From positions 1,657,927-1,721,926 of the forward strand of contig NZ_JACVQC010000001.1 of NCBI RefSeq assembly GCF_018881505.1: a stretch of 64,000 nt of DNA. Reading direction: 5' to 3'. Below the pieces are notes generated by a model. The model did not search any database. It was not told where the DNA came from and saw nothing but the letters and a program-made list of their open reading frames with translations. Source of the DNA: Polynucleobacter sp. UK-Mo-2m-Kol15. Its GTDB lineage: Bacteria > Pseudomonadota > Gammaproteobacteria > Burkholderiales > Burkholderiaceae. Both the position numbers and the translations under genes were made by a program. Positions 16,352 to 24,594 of this stretch are shown one piece after another; within the stretch, counting starts at the first letter, position 1, and every line of letters begins with the position of its first letter.

Positions 16352-18343
16352 TCAAGACTTGTTAATATGCTTTATAAGGACTTTAACTACAGCGTCTAAG
16401 TCCAAAGGTTTTGGCAAGAAATCATCCATGCCAATATCAAGAGCATTGGCAATTTCCGCCTCAGAAACTCCCGCACTAATACCGATAATTGGGATTGATG
16501 CCCCCGCTTCCGTTAATCGAATTTGCCGGGTTGTTTCATAGCCATCCAATTGAGGCATCTGGATATCCATCAAAATAGCATCAAATAGATGATCTTTTAA
16601 TAGATTGAGTGCCTCTAAGCCATTGTTTGCAATATAGATCTTTGCCTTAGCGGCTTGCAATACTTCAGTCACCACCATTTGATTGATTAGATTATCTTCG
16701 GCAAGTAAAATGTTTTTTCCAGCCAAATCTTTATCAAGCATATAAGTGAAGTTATCCCCCAAATATCCAGCGCTTGAGTCCGCAACAAATGGTTCTGTTT
16801 GAGAATTTATTTTACTCATCGGCAGATCTAGCGAAAAATAAAACTGACTTCCAACGCCATGCAAGGACTTAAATAAGAGTTCAGAATTCATCTGAATGAG
16901 CAGTTCCGATGCAATCGACAAGCCAAGGCCAGTTCCGCCAAAACGACGAGACAGAGAACTGTCTGCCTGAGCAAATGAAGCCATAATTTGATTGTGAGCA
17001 TGCTCTGGGATACCAATTCCCGTGTCTTTAACAATGATTTGAATGCGAATATAAGATGCATTCTGCGAAAGGACATTCAAAGCAAAATCTACAGCACCCT
17101 TTTCAGTGAATTTAATTGCATTTCCTACCAAGTTACCGATTACCTGAGTTAAGCGAAAGCGATCTCCCATCACAAGAGTATTTTCTTCACCGCTAAAGCT
17201 ACAGTTCAATTGAATACACTTCAAATTGGCGGCATCAGAAAATAATTTTTGAGTATCACTAACTAGAGAATCCAATTTAAATGGCTTGATTTCAAGAGTC
17301 ATAAAACCAGACTCTAATTTTGAAAAGTCTAAGATATCGTTCAAGACCTTCATGAGTGCCAGTGATGACTCATGAATTGAATCTAAGTAGGTTTTGGCTT
17401 TTATGGGGTCTTCTTGTCTGAGTGCCAGGGTAGACATGCCAAGAATGCCTGTCATTGGCGTTCTGATTTCATGGGACATTTTGGCGATGAATAATGACCT
17501 TGCTTCGAGCGCTAGCATTGCTTGTTTCTGCCCCCACAACAAAGAGGCTTCATACTCTTTCCGCTCGGTAATCTCCCGCTGAATGGATACCCAATGGGTA
17601 ACTACATTAGCAGCATCGTAAATTGGCGAAATGTCCAATTCAACCCAGAATTCTGTACCATTTTTTTTGTAATTCAGAATGTCTTTTCGAATCGGCTTGC
17701 CATTCTGCATAGCTTGTCTAATTTGCAAGAGCGAATTGCGATCCGTTTTGGGGCCATGCAAGATTTTTGGGGTATTGCCTAGGATCTCTTCAGAGCTATA
17801 TCCAGTCAACGCTGTAAATGCCTTATTGACGTACACCACACTCATCGTTGGAACCGCTTCGGCAATAATGATGACATCATTTGCCCGCTCCATTGCTGAC
17901 TCTGATAAAGAAATAATCTGCTTTTGATCCCGAATAATCTCCTCAACAGCCCTTACTTTCTGGATTACCGTTTCCCGATTCTTAGAAATTGTGTGTCGGA
18001 TATAAAGTAATAAAAATGCGACATAGCTAAGATAAACCAATCCAGAGATGGCCATCACCGAGTTCATTCGTGTAAATGAATGCGAAATATAGCTTGGCTG
18101 TACGGTAAAAGCTAAAAGGAAAGAAAGCAAAACGGCCAATACCCCTGGGCCATAACCGAAAATGATGGCAATTGCTGGTATTGCCAAAATATAGGTAACG
18201 AAATATCGATCGCCAAAAGCTTCGTCAAAGTAGACGCGAATAACAAATGCAAGAAGAATGATTAAAACTGTATAAAAATAACTCAAAAATACTGATCGAC
18301 GCTCATTGACAGTGTTTCTAAGTAGCTTTATTAAGTAGTTCAT
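16352..18343 (-). CDS. Membrane-bound hybrid sensor histidine kinase with receiver domain
   Basis: Domains of the 663-residue protein, in order: three or four membrane helices (about residues 20-118, including YILAIPAIAIIFGYGPGVLA); a short coiled linker; a PAS domain (about 148-262, ending SIQREITERKEYE); HisKA with H291 in KMSHEIRTPMTGILGM; an HATPase domain with IGNLVGNAIKFTEKG, KDTGIGIP and RRFGGTGLGLSIA; and a C-terminal receiver with phospho-acceptor in DAILMDIQMPQLDG. The PAS lacks a LOV cysteine (GNTPKILHG), so flavin photochemistry is unlikely. It lies downstream of flhDC on the same strand, and a paralogue lies upstream. A role in motility control is inferred from position. Confidence 0.93.
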   Translation of the reverse strand: MNYLIKLLRNTVNERRSVFLSYFYTVLIILLAFVIRVYFDEAFGDRYFVTYILAIPAIAIIFGYGPGVLAVLLSFLLAFTVQPSYISHSFTRMNSVMAISGLVYLSYVAFLLLYIRHTISKNRETVIQKVRAVEEIIRDQKQIISLSESAMERANDVIIIAEAVPTMSVVYVNKAFTALTGYSSEEILGNTPKILHGPKTDRNSLLQIRQAMQNGKPIRKDILNYKKNGTEFWVELDISPIYDAANVVTHWVSIQREITERKEYEASLLWGQKQAMLALEARSLFIAKMSHEIRTPMTGILGMSTLALRQEDPIKAKTYLDSIHESSLALMKVLNDILDFSKLESGFMTLEIKPFKLDSLVSDTQKLFSDAANLKCIQLNCSFSGEENTLVMGDRFRLTQVIGNLVGNAIKFTEKGAVDFALNVLSQNASYIRIQIIVKDTGIGIPEHAHNQIMASFAQADSSLSRRFGGTGLGLSIASELLIQMNSELLFKSLHGVGSQFYFSLDLPMSKINSQTEPFVADSSAGYLGDNFTYMLDKDLAGKNILLAEDNLINQMVVTEVLQAAKAKIYIANNGLEALNLLKDHLFDAILMDIQMPQLDGYETTRQIRLTEAGASIPIIGISAGVSEAEIANALDIGMDDFLPKPLDLDAVVKVLIKHINKS

Positions 18344-18382
18344 AGCGTTCGAGCAAGGCCAATAAGAAACGGGGTAGTAAAG

Positions 18383-18709
18383 CTACCAAAGATAAAGTGG
18401 TAAGAGTAGCGCCCCCAATTTTAGCCTCAATTCTGGGCCCTTAAGCGATGGGTTGACATGGGTCAGCATGAGATGTTCAAAAATATTAATCGTGAGCTCC
18501 CTCAGATGCGAAGGCGCATGCACTTTCATATCGCGAGAAAATACTTTAAGAAACTCTTTAGGGTCAACCTTGGAAAGACCCGGATGCTTCATTTTATTCG
18601 CATCAATTGCAATGATGATTGCCTGGATCATATCTGCACCACTCAAAAAATTCGTGTTGAAAGTGACGCAGATTTTTTTTAAGACTTGCTCATCATTATC
18701 TGAAATCAT
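18383..18709 (-). CDS. Hypothetical protein downstream of flhC
   Basis: A 108-residue predicted helical protein (MISDNDEQVLKKICVTFNTN and so on) without signal peptide, membrane span or recognised motif. It begins 88 bases after the flhC stop on the same strand and ends 39 bases before the hybrid kinase start. It could be co-transcribed with flhDC and act on flagellar control, but nothing in the sequence shows this. The clean frame and position between co-directed genes support coding. Confidence 0.6.
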   Translation of the reverse strand: MISDNDEQVLKKICVTFNTNFLSGADMIQAIIIAIDANKMKHPGLSKVDPKEFLKVFSRDMKVHAPSHLRELTINIFEHLMLTHVNPSLKGPELRLKLGALLLPLYLW

Positions 18710-18797
18710 GTTGCTTTACCTAGGATTTATACCCAAGGGAAAGATTAACATATTAGATAAAAAATATCCTCACCCAAAAGCGGGTAATTACTATGTA

Positions 18798-19361
18798 CTA
18801 TGCAGCTAATAGGTATTTTTTATTCTTTTGGTACTTACCAGCTCTTGATGGCACATGGCATAAATTACACAAGTAATCTTCATGCAAGTCATATACATCC
18901 ACAATGAAATTACCCTTACAACAAGAGCAAGCTTCTGTTTTTAGGAGCTTTTGATCAACAAAGCGAATCAATGTCCACGCACGAATCAAGCTCAATACGG
19001 GCTCATCACTAATTGGATGATCATCGGCTTTTTCAATACTGTGATACTGCTCTAAATAGAGTTGATAAGATTTGACTAAGGCCTGGATACCGCTTAAGCC
19101 GGCATTAATTTTTAAGAAATTATAAATATTTAAAAATAATGAAGAATGAATATTCGGCTGCCAAGTTAAGAACCAGTCGGTAGAAAAAGGTAGCATGCCC
19201 TTAGGAGGTGATGAACCCCTCATTTCTTTATAAAGCTTTGTTAAGCGTTCGCGAGATAAGTCAGTCTGCGACTCCAATAACTGTAGGCGAGCACCTAATT
19301 TGATTAACTCAATTGCTAGCTGAAGCTGCTCTGCCTCATCAATGATGCTTTTAACTTTCAT
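18798..19361 (-). CDS. flhC: Flagellar master regulator subunit FlhC
   Basis: The 187-residue protein matches FlhC in length and layout. It has an N-terminal helical part (AEQLQLAIELIKLGARLQLL), the WFLTWQPNIHSSLFLNIYNF segment typical of the family, and a C-terminal zinc site formed by CSCCKGNF and CNLCHVP cysteines. FlhC binds FlhD to form the activator of class II flagellar promoters. The ATG has an AGAGAAAAAG leader and follows flhD by 18 bases. Presence of FlhDC places the organism among beta/gammaproteobacteria with this control tier. Confidence 0.96.
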   Translation of the reverse strand: MKVKSIIDEAEQLQLAIELIKLGARLQLLESQTDLSRERLTKLYKEMRGSSPPKGMLPFSTDWFLTWQPNIHSSLFLNIYNFLKINAGLSGIQALVKSYQLYLEQYHSIEKADDHPISDEPVLSLIRAWTLIRFVDQKLLKTEACSCCKGNFIVDVYDLHEDYLCNLCHVPSRAGKYQKNKKYLLAA

Positions 19362-19379
19362 CTTTTTCTCTTTTTTAGA

Positions 19380-19712
19380 CTAGGCAATAGCCTGGGCTGG
19401 CTGGCAGGACATCAAAATGGAGCTATGGGCAATAGCTTGCGAGTGACCTTTGTGATTGCTAGTGAGCATGCCGAGCATGACTGAATCATCAAAGCGGAAT
19501 CTGGTGAGCATCATATTGGCGCTAGCCAATTTGATGAGTTGTGAATTACTAAGACTGCCAATAAGATCGGCAATATCAGAATTGACGCCAAGCCTAAAGA
19601 TCGCATGGGCCTTGTCAGCCTTAATCATTTGCTGTGCGAGCATTAAATAATTTAAATTCGCATCTCGAATCTCATCTAAGATCGTTTCTTGAAACTGATT
19701 GACTAATTCCAC
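19380..19712 (-). CDS. flhD: Flagellar master regulator subunit FlhD
   Basis: The 110-residue protein has the FlhD signature: IRDANLNYLMLAQQMIKADK followed by AHAIFRLGVNSDIADLIGSL and LIKLASANMMLTRFRFDD. It forms the heterohexamer with FlhC. The start is GTG at 19712, preceded by a strong GGAGG ribosome site seven bases upstream. flhDC is divergent from a hybrid kinase, with 250 bases between. That intergenic region must carry the master-operon control, but I see no clear consensus promoter in it. Confidence 0.95.
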   Translation of the reverse strand: MELVNQFQETILDEIRDANLNYLMLAQQMIKADKAHAIFRLGVNSDIADLIGSLSNSQLIKLASANMMLTRFRFDDSVMLGMLTSNHKGHSQAIAHSSILMSCQPAQAIA

Positions 19713-19962
19713 TTGCTAGCCTCCATTGATTAAAATTCAAACTATTTGCTGCAGGTGGACAGTTTGCTATCTTTAAAATATTTCTAAATAAGATGAATTC
19801 GGTACTTTTTGTAGGGAAAAATCTGACATAATCCCCTAAATAGTGGGTTTTTCACCCGCAATCCAAGCAATTGAGCATTTGCAACCCAGGTATAAGTAAC
19901 CAAATGAATGCGTCGAAAGTCAAACTTGGGGATCCTAACCCCTTCTATAGGCTGATTTCGTA

Positions 19963-22344
19963 ATGGATCAGGAGGCAAATCACCCCAATCATTCGGGAGA
20001 AATTGTCGACAGGCTAGCCCAGCAACGCGATGCCATCTTTCAAAGTGAGCTTATTGGCATCATCCTCACACACAAGCAGAGGATTGTCTGGGTCAATAGC
20101 TATATTCAGAAGGTCATTGGCAAAAATGATGCGGAACTTAGCCAACACCCAATAAGCCATCTATTTGCAAGCAAACGAGAATTTTTAAAAATTGCTAAAA
20201 ATGCCCTAGTTGAAATTAACCGCGCGAATTTATTTCGCGACACAATCAGACTTAAGGATAAAAACTACAACCCCATCTGGCTAAATGTATCGGGACGACT
20301 TTTTGATGAGAGCTCTCAGGAAGTGATCTGGATCTTAGTAAACATCACTCCACAAAAAATTGCTGAAGCCAGATTAATCGAGGCAGTTCGCGTTGCCGAG
20401 GAAACCAATAGAACAAAATCACAGCTATTGGCAACCGTATCTCATGAGATACGTACACCAATGAGTGCCATTATCGGCCTATCAAAGCTAGCAATGCAGT
20501 ATCAGGATCCAGATACTTTGATCAAGTATTTAACAAAGATCCATGAGTCCTCTGAAGCACTTGTCAAAACACTAGATCACTCTCTCGATTTAAGCAAAAT
20601 AGAAAACGGTCGACTCGACCTAGAATGTAGACCATTTAAGATTGAGGCGGTCATAGCTGATCTCCAAGGACTTTTCAAAGGTGCTTCAGATACTAAAGGC
20701 TTGCTATTTGACTGCTCATTAGATGCTACCAGTCCAATGATCCTAAATGGGGATATGCACCGTATAAGGCAGGTGCTAATTAATTTAATTGGTAATGCAA
20801 TTAAATTTACTGCCAAGGGCAAAGTGAAGCTCTCAGTTATTTGCCAAAAAATTGATCGAAATCAGGCAAGTGTTCATTTCATTGTTGCTGATACTGGTAT
20901 TGGAATTAATGAATCTGAAATTAAAGAACTCATCAAGCCCTATAGCCAAGCTAATATTTCCGTTGCTCGTATCTATGGTGGATCTGGCTTAGGGCTCTTA
21001 ATTAGCAATCAAATACTGGCCTTAATGGGCTCTCATCTCACAATCAAAAGCGTACCCAATTTAGGCTCGACATTTTCATTTGCCCTGAGCCTGCCCTATC
21101 TCACTAATGCAGAAGATCTCATCACAAATGAGACTGCTCCAAGCCCGGAATCGATTGAATTTCAACTTGTTGATATGCCCATATTAGTTGTTGAAGATAA
21201 TCTCGTAGTTCAAGAGATGATTTCTGAATTCCTGAATTTATCTGGTGCCCAAGTAGATGTTGCCAATAATGGGCTAGAGGCACTCCAGTTAATATCCAAA
21301 AAGACTTATGCTGCCGTATTGATGGATACCCAAATGCCTGTCATGGATGGCTTAACTGCGGCGATTCAGATTCGTAAACATGAGCACCTCAAGCATCTTC
21401 CTATTATTGGCCTGAGTGCTGGCATTAGCCCCAAGGAGCGAGATGCTTGTTTAGCAAGCGGTATGAATGATTTTCTATCAAAACCATTCAAACCTATGCA
21501 GTTAGTTGCTAATCTCAGATCCTTAATTGAAAAAACAAGATTTAATCCCCTCTTATGTGGCACTAATATTCTTTTAGTAGATGACAATCTTCTCATCCAA
21601 GATGCGCTAAGAGAATGTCTGAATTTATCTGGTGCCCAAGTAGATGTTGCCAATAATGGGCTAGAGGCACTCCAGTTAATATCCAAAAAGACTTATGCTG
21701 CCGTATTGATGGATACCCAAATGCCTGTCATGGATGGCTTAACTGCGGCGATTCAGATTCGTAAACATGAGCACCTCAAGCATCTTCCTATTATTGGCCT
21801 GAGTGCTGGCATTAGCCCCAAGGAGCGAGATGCTTGTTTAGCAAGCGGTATGAATGATTTTGTAGCTAAGAATACCGATACTGCAAATTTAATCAATATC
21901 CTATCAAACGCTCTCTTGCATAACAAAGCATCACGTGGCATGAAGCCCATTCAAAAACGAAATCAGATAGAAATCGATTATTCACAAGCTTTGCCTGGCT
22001 TTAACCCCAAGGTGATTGCAACCCTCAAACAAAATAAAGTGTTTGAGCGAATAGCCTCACTGTTTTACCAAGAGACTAGTAATGTAATGAATGAGATTGA
22101 TCAGATCATCCTGAGAAACGACATTAATGCACTACAGAAGAAGATTCATCACTTCAAGAGTTCTGCGGCAGCCGTAGGAGCTGATGAGTTATTCAAAATG
22201 ACCGTAGAATTTGATAATGCTATCGGAGAAATCGACGGAAATATTCCGCTAGATAGGCAGCTGGGAGAAGAAAATTTAATCTACAAAGAATTCAAAAGCG
22301 CATTAATCAATGTAAGGCAGTTGATGGGCAGTATCTCATCCTGA
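19963..22344 (+). CDS. Cytoplasmic hybrid histidine kinase: PAS-HisKA-HATPase-REC-REC-Hpt
   Basis: The 793-residue protein has a PAS domain (about 22-140), HisKA with H161 in ATVSHEIRTPMSAIIGL, HATPase (LINLIGNAIKFTAKG, ADTGIGI, YGGSGLGLLIS), two receiver domains (about 405-525 and 535-650, both with VLMDTQMPVMDG) and a C-terminal Hpt domain with HHFKSSAAAVGADEL. There is no membrane segment. Residues 424-504 and 553-633 are identical, encoded by two exact 243-base copies. The receiver edges differ, and the second has VAKNT where the first has LSKPF, losing the usual Lys-Pro cis-peptide partner. It is paralogous to the kinase on the other side of flhDC. Motility control is inferred from position. 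Confidence 0.93.
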   Translation: MDQEANHPNHSGEIVDRLAQQRDAIFQSELIGIILTHKQRIVWVNSYIQKVIGKNDAELSQHPISHLFASKREFLKIAKNALVEINRANLFRDTIRLKDKNYNPIWLNVSGRLFDESSQEVIWILVNITPQKIAEARLIEAVRVAEETNRTKSQLLATVSHEIRTPMSAIIGLSKLAMQYQDPDTLIKYLTKIHESSEALVKTLDHSLDLSKIENGRLDLECRPFKIEAVIADLQGLFKGASDTKGLLFDCSLDATSPMILNGDMHRIRQVLINLIGNAIKFTAKGKVKLSVICQKIDRNQASVHFIVADTGIGINESEIKELIKPYSQANISVARIYGGSGLGLLISNQILALMGSHLTIKSVPNLGSTFSFALSLPYLTNAEDLITNETAPSPESIEFQLVDMPILVVEDNLVVQEMISEFLNLSGAQVDVANNGLEALQLISKKTYAAVLMDTQMPVMDGLTAAIQIRKHEHLKHLPIIGLSAGISPKERDACLASGMNDFLSKPFKPMQLVANLRSLIEKTRFNPLLCGTNILLVDDNLLIQDALRECLNLSGAQVDVANNGLEALQLISKKTYAAVLMDTQMPVMDGLTAAIQIRKHEHLKHLPIIGLSAGISPKERDACLASGMNDFVAKNTDTANLINILSNALLHNKASRGMKPIQKRNQIEIDYSQALPGFNPKVIATLKQNKVFERIASLFYQETSNVMNEIDQIILRNDINALQKKIHHFKSSAAAVGADELFKMTVEFDNAIGEIDGNIPLDRQLGEENLIYKEFKSALINVRQLMGSISS
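21232..21474 (+). repeat. 243-bp exact direct repeat, copy 1 (receiver domain 1)
   Basis: Starts CTGAATTTATCTGGTGCCCA and ends at ATGAATGATTTT. It encodes residues 424-504 of the hybrid kinase and is base-for-base identical to 21619-21861 by reading. Confidence 0.97.
21619..21861 (+). repeat. 243-bp exact direct repeat, copy 2 (receiver domain 2)
   Basis: Identical to 21232-21474 with an offset of 387 bases. The flanking receiver sequence is clearly different, so identity stops abruptly at both ends. Confidence 0.97.
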
Positions 22345-22374
22345 ATTTCTGCAATACCTAGCACTACCCATGAA

Positions 22375-22947
22375 TTAATTCGATAAATAGAGTTTTCCAC
22401 CATTACAGGTGTACTTCAATTCACGCACCACTGCAGATGAAATAATTTGATTAGTAGGATCAATTGCACGTAAATTAATAATCAGCTTACTTTGTAAGTC
22501 GAGATAGGTCCCTACTACGACTTGATTGGCCCCAACTTTCTGCTTGTTAGTCAGATCAAGATTTCTTGTCAGGGAAACTACTCCAGAATCACTTAAGCGG
22601 ATGTCCTTGCCAAACTCCACCTGAACTACTTTCTTGCCCGGCAGGTTCGCTAAATAAGTGCGCAGCATATCACTCATCACCAGAGAATTTTGCTCAGTTT
22701 TGAGTGTGTTGATATTGACAAAATCAGCCACTAAAAGCACCCCCACCTGATCATGAGATCTGGGGTCGGGCGATGGTAAGCCATTACCCAATTCCACTGC
22801 CAAGCTTTGCATCAACTTACTCAAATCAGTGGCCTGAAGCTTATCTTCAAAAGTTAAGCATTGATTATCCACTCGGTTTCCTGTGCCAGAACAGGCAGAT
22901 AAGAAAAGGAGTGAGGCCAGAAGCGTGATGAGAGATGTACGAAGCAT
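22375..22947 (-). CDS. FlgO-family outer-membrane lipoprotein
   Basis: The 190-residue protein has a lipoprotein signal (MLRTSLITLLASLLFLSACS, lipidation Cys about 19). The FlgO-like fold follows: LSKLMQSLAVELGNGL, then VLLVADFVNINTLKTEQNSL and the GANQVVVGTYLDLQSKLIIN strand pair. In Vibrio, FlgO is an outer-membrane lipoprotein tied to flagellar stability and motility. It lies 16 bases after a second FlgO-like gene on the same strand, so they form one operon. The family call rests on motif layout; no function beyond envelope association is proven. Confidence 0.75.
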   Translation of the reverse strand: MLRTSLITLLASLLFLSACSGTGNRVDNQCLTFEDKLQATDLSKLMQSLAVELGNGLPSPDPRSHDQVGVLLVADFVNINTLKTEQNSLVMSDMLRTYLANLPGKKVVQVEFGKDIRLSDSGVVSLTRNLDLTNKQKVGANQVVVGTYLDLQSKLIINLRAIDPTNQIISSAVVRELKYTCNGGKLYLSN

Positions 22948-22963
22948 AAATATTTTTGAGGGA

Positions 22964-23572
22964 TCACTTTGTCAAGCTTAATATGGGCATTACTGAAGGC
23001 TGCGCCACTAAAGAACTGATCGCCTGGCTTTTTGGGAAAATCACCTGGGCAGTGGACAGAACACTACTATTATGCGCATTGATCATACGAACATTCAGAA
23101 TAATAGAATCCGTAGTTGCTTGATAGGTACCTGCAATGATCTCAAATGAAGGTAATGAACTGGGTAGCTTCTTGGGATCTCTACTGAGAGCGAATTCTCC
23201 GCTTGGTCCTATATAAAGATCCCTCGTAAACAACGGATCCATGATATTCCAATTGCGTATCTGTAATTCATGCATCAAATTGGCTGATGCCAGCTGCCCA
23301 AAAGAGGATGTTTCATTTAGATCTTGGAGCGAAACAAAATTGGCGATCATCAGCTTGCTATTTGGAGGTACCATCTCCATATTTTTTTCGAGCTGCTGAG
23401 CAATGGAGATAACGCCATCCTGAAATGATTGAGCAACATAAGGCTTGGCTGGCCCCTTATCACTAGAATCAAAGAGCCAAGCCATGGATTGGCTACTCAT
23501 CATCGTTAGGCAAAGCCCAGCAAAAAGATGCCAGCTCATGCGCTGCACTCTTGATAACCAGTGGTAACTCAT
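22964..23572 (-). CDS. FlgO-family secreted protein
   Basis: The 202-residue protein has an N-terminal export signal (core HLFAGLCLTMMSSQSMA). A FlgO-like domain follows, with LMIANFVSLQDLNETSSFGQ, LASANLMHELQIRNWN and EIIAGTYQATTDSIILNVRM. Unlike its downstream neighbour it lacks a lipobox cysteine and should be periplasmic or secreted. The ATG at 23572 has AGAGGT seven bases upstream. The two proteins share topology but are divergent in sequence, suggesting an old duplication and a two-component envelope role around the flagellum or cell surface. Confidence 0.72.
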   Translation of the reverse strand: MSYHWLSRVQRMSWHLFAGLCLTMMSSQSMAWLFDSSDKGPAKPYVAQSFQDGVISIAQQLEKNMEMVPPNSKLMIANFVSLQDLNETSSFGQLASANLMHELQIRNWNIMDPLFTRDLYIGPSGEFALSRDPKKLPSSLPSFEIIAGTYQATTDSIILNVRMINAHNSSVLSTAQVIFPKSQAISSLVAQPSVMPILSLTK

Positions 23573-23648
23573 TCTAAAACCTCTATCTAATTAAGCGCCT
23601 AAATCAGCAAACCAAGATTTGCCTCAATAGCAAAACTGGCCTCACAGG

Positions 23649-23666
23649 GTAGTTTCGTTAAACTAC
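23649..23666. promoter_or_regulatory. 7-bp hairpin/inverted repeat between FlgO-like operon and methyltransferase gene
   Basis: GTAGTTT and AAACTAC flank CGTT. There is no T run on either side, so it is more likely a protein site or leader structure than a terminator. It lies in the only divergent intergenic space of this pair. Confidence 0.35.
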
Positions 23667-23730
23667 TCATCATGTTCAATTACGGCCCAAATTACAAATT
23701 CATGAGCGCTGTTACAAGATTATTACGAAT

Positions 23731-24486
23731 ATGCGCCTTTCCCCAGCATTAATTGCCCTGCTGATAGGCTGCTTTTCTGTAGCACTCTCCTTGCTCCTTG
23801 AGCAAATTTGCTCAAAATATCTTCCTACAACCCTGCCTGAGCTCTTTTTTTTAATCATTCAGGGCCTAGTTGCCGCCCTGCTAGCTAGAGCCATAAAGCT
23901 AGCAATCTGGTGGCAATGGATTCTATTGATCTTTCCCTTGGCCATCTGGCTGGCTTTAAAGCTGGACCTAACGCCCAGTTTTCTATTTGGTGGATTTCTT
24001 GTCTTTGTCCTCATGTACTGGTCTGTATTTCTCACTCAGGTACCCTACTACCCCTCCGGACAGGGAGCTTGTGACATTGTTGCCGAACTCATTAACGATG
24101 ATCAGCATCTCAAAATCCTTGAAATTGGCAGTGGTCTAGGCGGATTTAGCATTCAGTTAGCAAAAATCCATCCGAAGTGTACTTATATGGGAGTAGAAAT
24201 CGCCCCTTTACCCTTCTTCATCAGCCTGATTCGCTCAAAATGGCAAGACTCTACAGTGAGTTTTAAGCTGGGGAACTATGAAAAAATCAATTTTGCTGAC
24301 TTTGATTTAGTATTTGCTTATCTTTCACCGGCCGCCATGCCAAAATTATTTGAACAATGCAAAGCACAAATGAAACCTGGCTCAATTTTAGTTAGCCATG
24401 AATTTGATGTGCCGGGAGTAAAGCCAAGCGATGCATTGCAATCTGACCTTGATTCTAAAGTCACCTATTTGTACCGAATTGCCTAA
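23731..24486 (+). CDS. Class I SAM-dependent methyltransferase with N-terminal membrane segments
   Basis: The first about 110 of 251 residues contain three or four hydrophobic helices (ALIALLIGCFSVALSLLLEQ, FFLIIQGLVAALLARA, WILLIFPLAIWLALKL and a fourth). A Rossmann methyltransferase domain follows, with motif I ILEIGSGLGGFSIQLAK, an acidic GVEIAPLP after strand 2 and DLVFAYLSPAAMPKLFEQCK. It should methylate a membrane-bound or membrane-near substrate. No ribosome site is clear before the ATG. It stands alone between the FlgO-like operon and motA, so no functional link can be shown. Confidence 0.8.
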   Translation: MRLSPALIALLIGCFSVALSLLLEQICSKYLPTTLPELFFLIIQGLVAALLARAIKLAIWWQWILLIFPLAIWLALKLDLTPSFLFGGFLVFVLMYWSVFLTQVPYYPSGQGACDIVAELINDDQHLKILEIGSGLGGFSIQLAKIHPKCTYMGVEIAPLPFFISLIRSKWQDSTVSFKLGNYEKINFADFDLVFAYLSPAAMPKLFEQCKAQMKPGSILVSHEFDVPGVKPSDALQSDLDSKVTYLYRIA

Positions 24487-24594
24487 ATACATTCCGTTTT
24501 CCAAGGAATAATGCCCTAAAGTGAGCTTATTCATAGAATTAGGATGTAATTTTTTTAGTATTCTTAACCATTACTTTTCAAAAAGGGACAGTCA

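Noticed and set aside
17640..17880. LOV photoreceptor domain in the membrane hybrid kinase
   Set aside because: The position of the flavin-binding cysteine motif reads GNTPKILHG without cysteine, so it is an ordinary PAS domain.
18453..18809. 118-codon plus-strand frame antisense to the small gene after flhC
   Set aside because: The minus-strand frame is co-directed with flhC and the kinase and is the better candidate; the plus frame runs into flhC antisense.
23702..23752. 16-codon frame overlapping the start of the methyltransferase gene as a regulatory leader peptide
   Set aside because: No ribosome site and no attenuation-type hairpin beside it; its length could arise by chance.
24517..24543. 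Sigma28 promoter before motA
   Set aside because: The -35 TAAAGTGA is acceptable but the -10 GAATTAGG hardly matches GCCGATAA, so it is not listed as a promoter.
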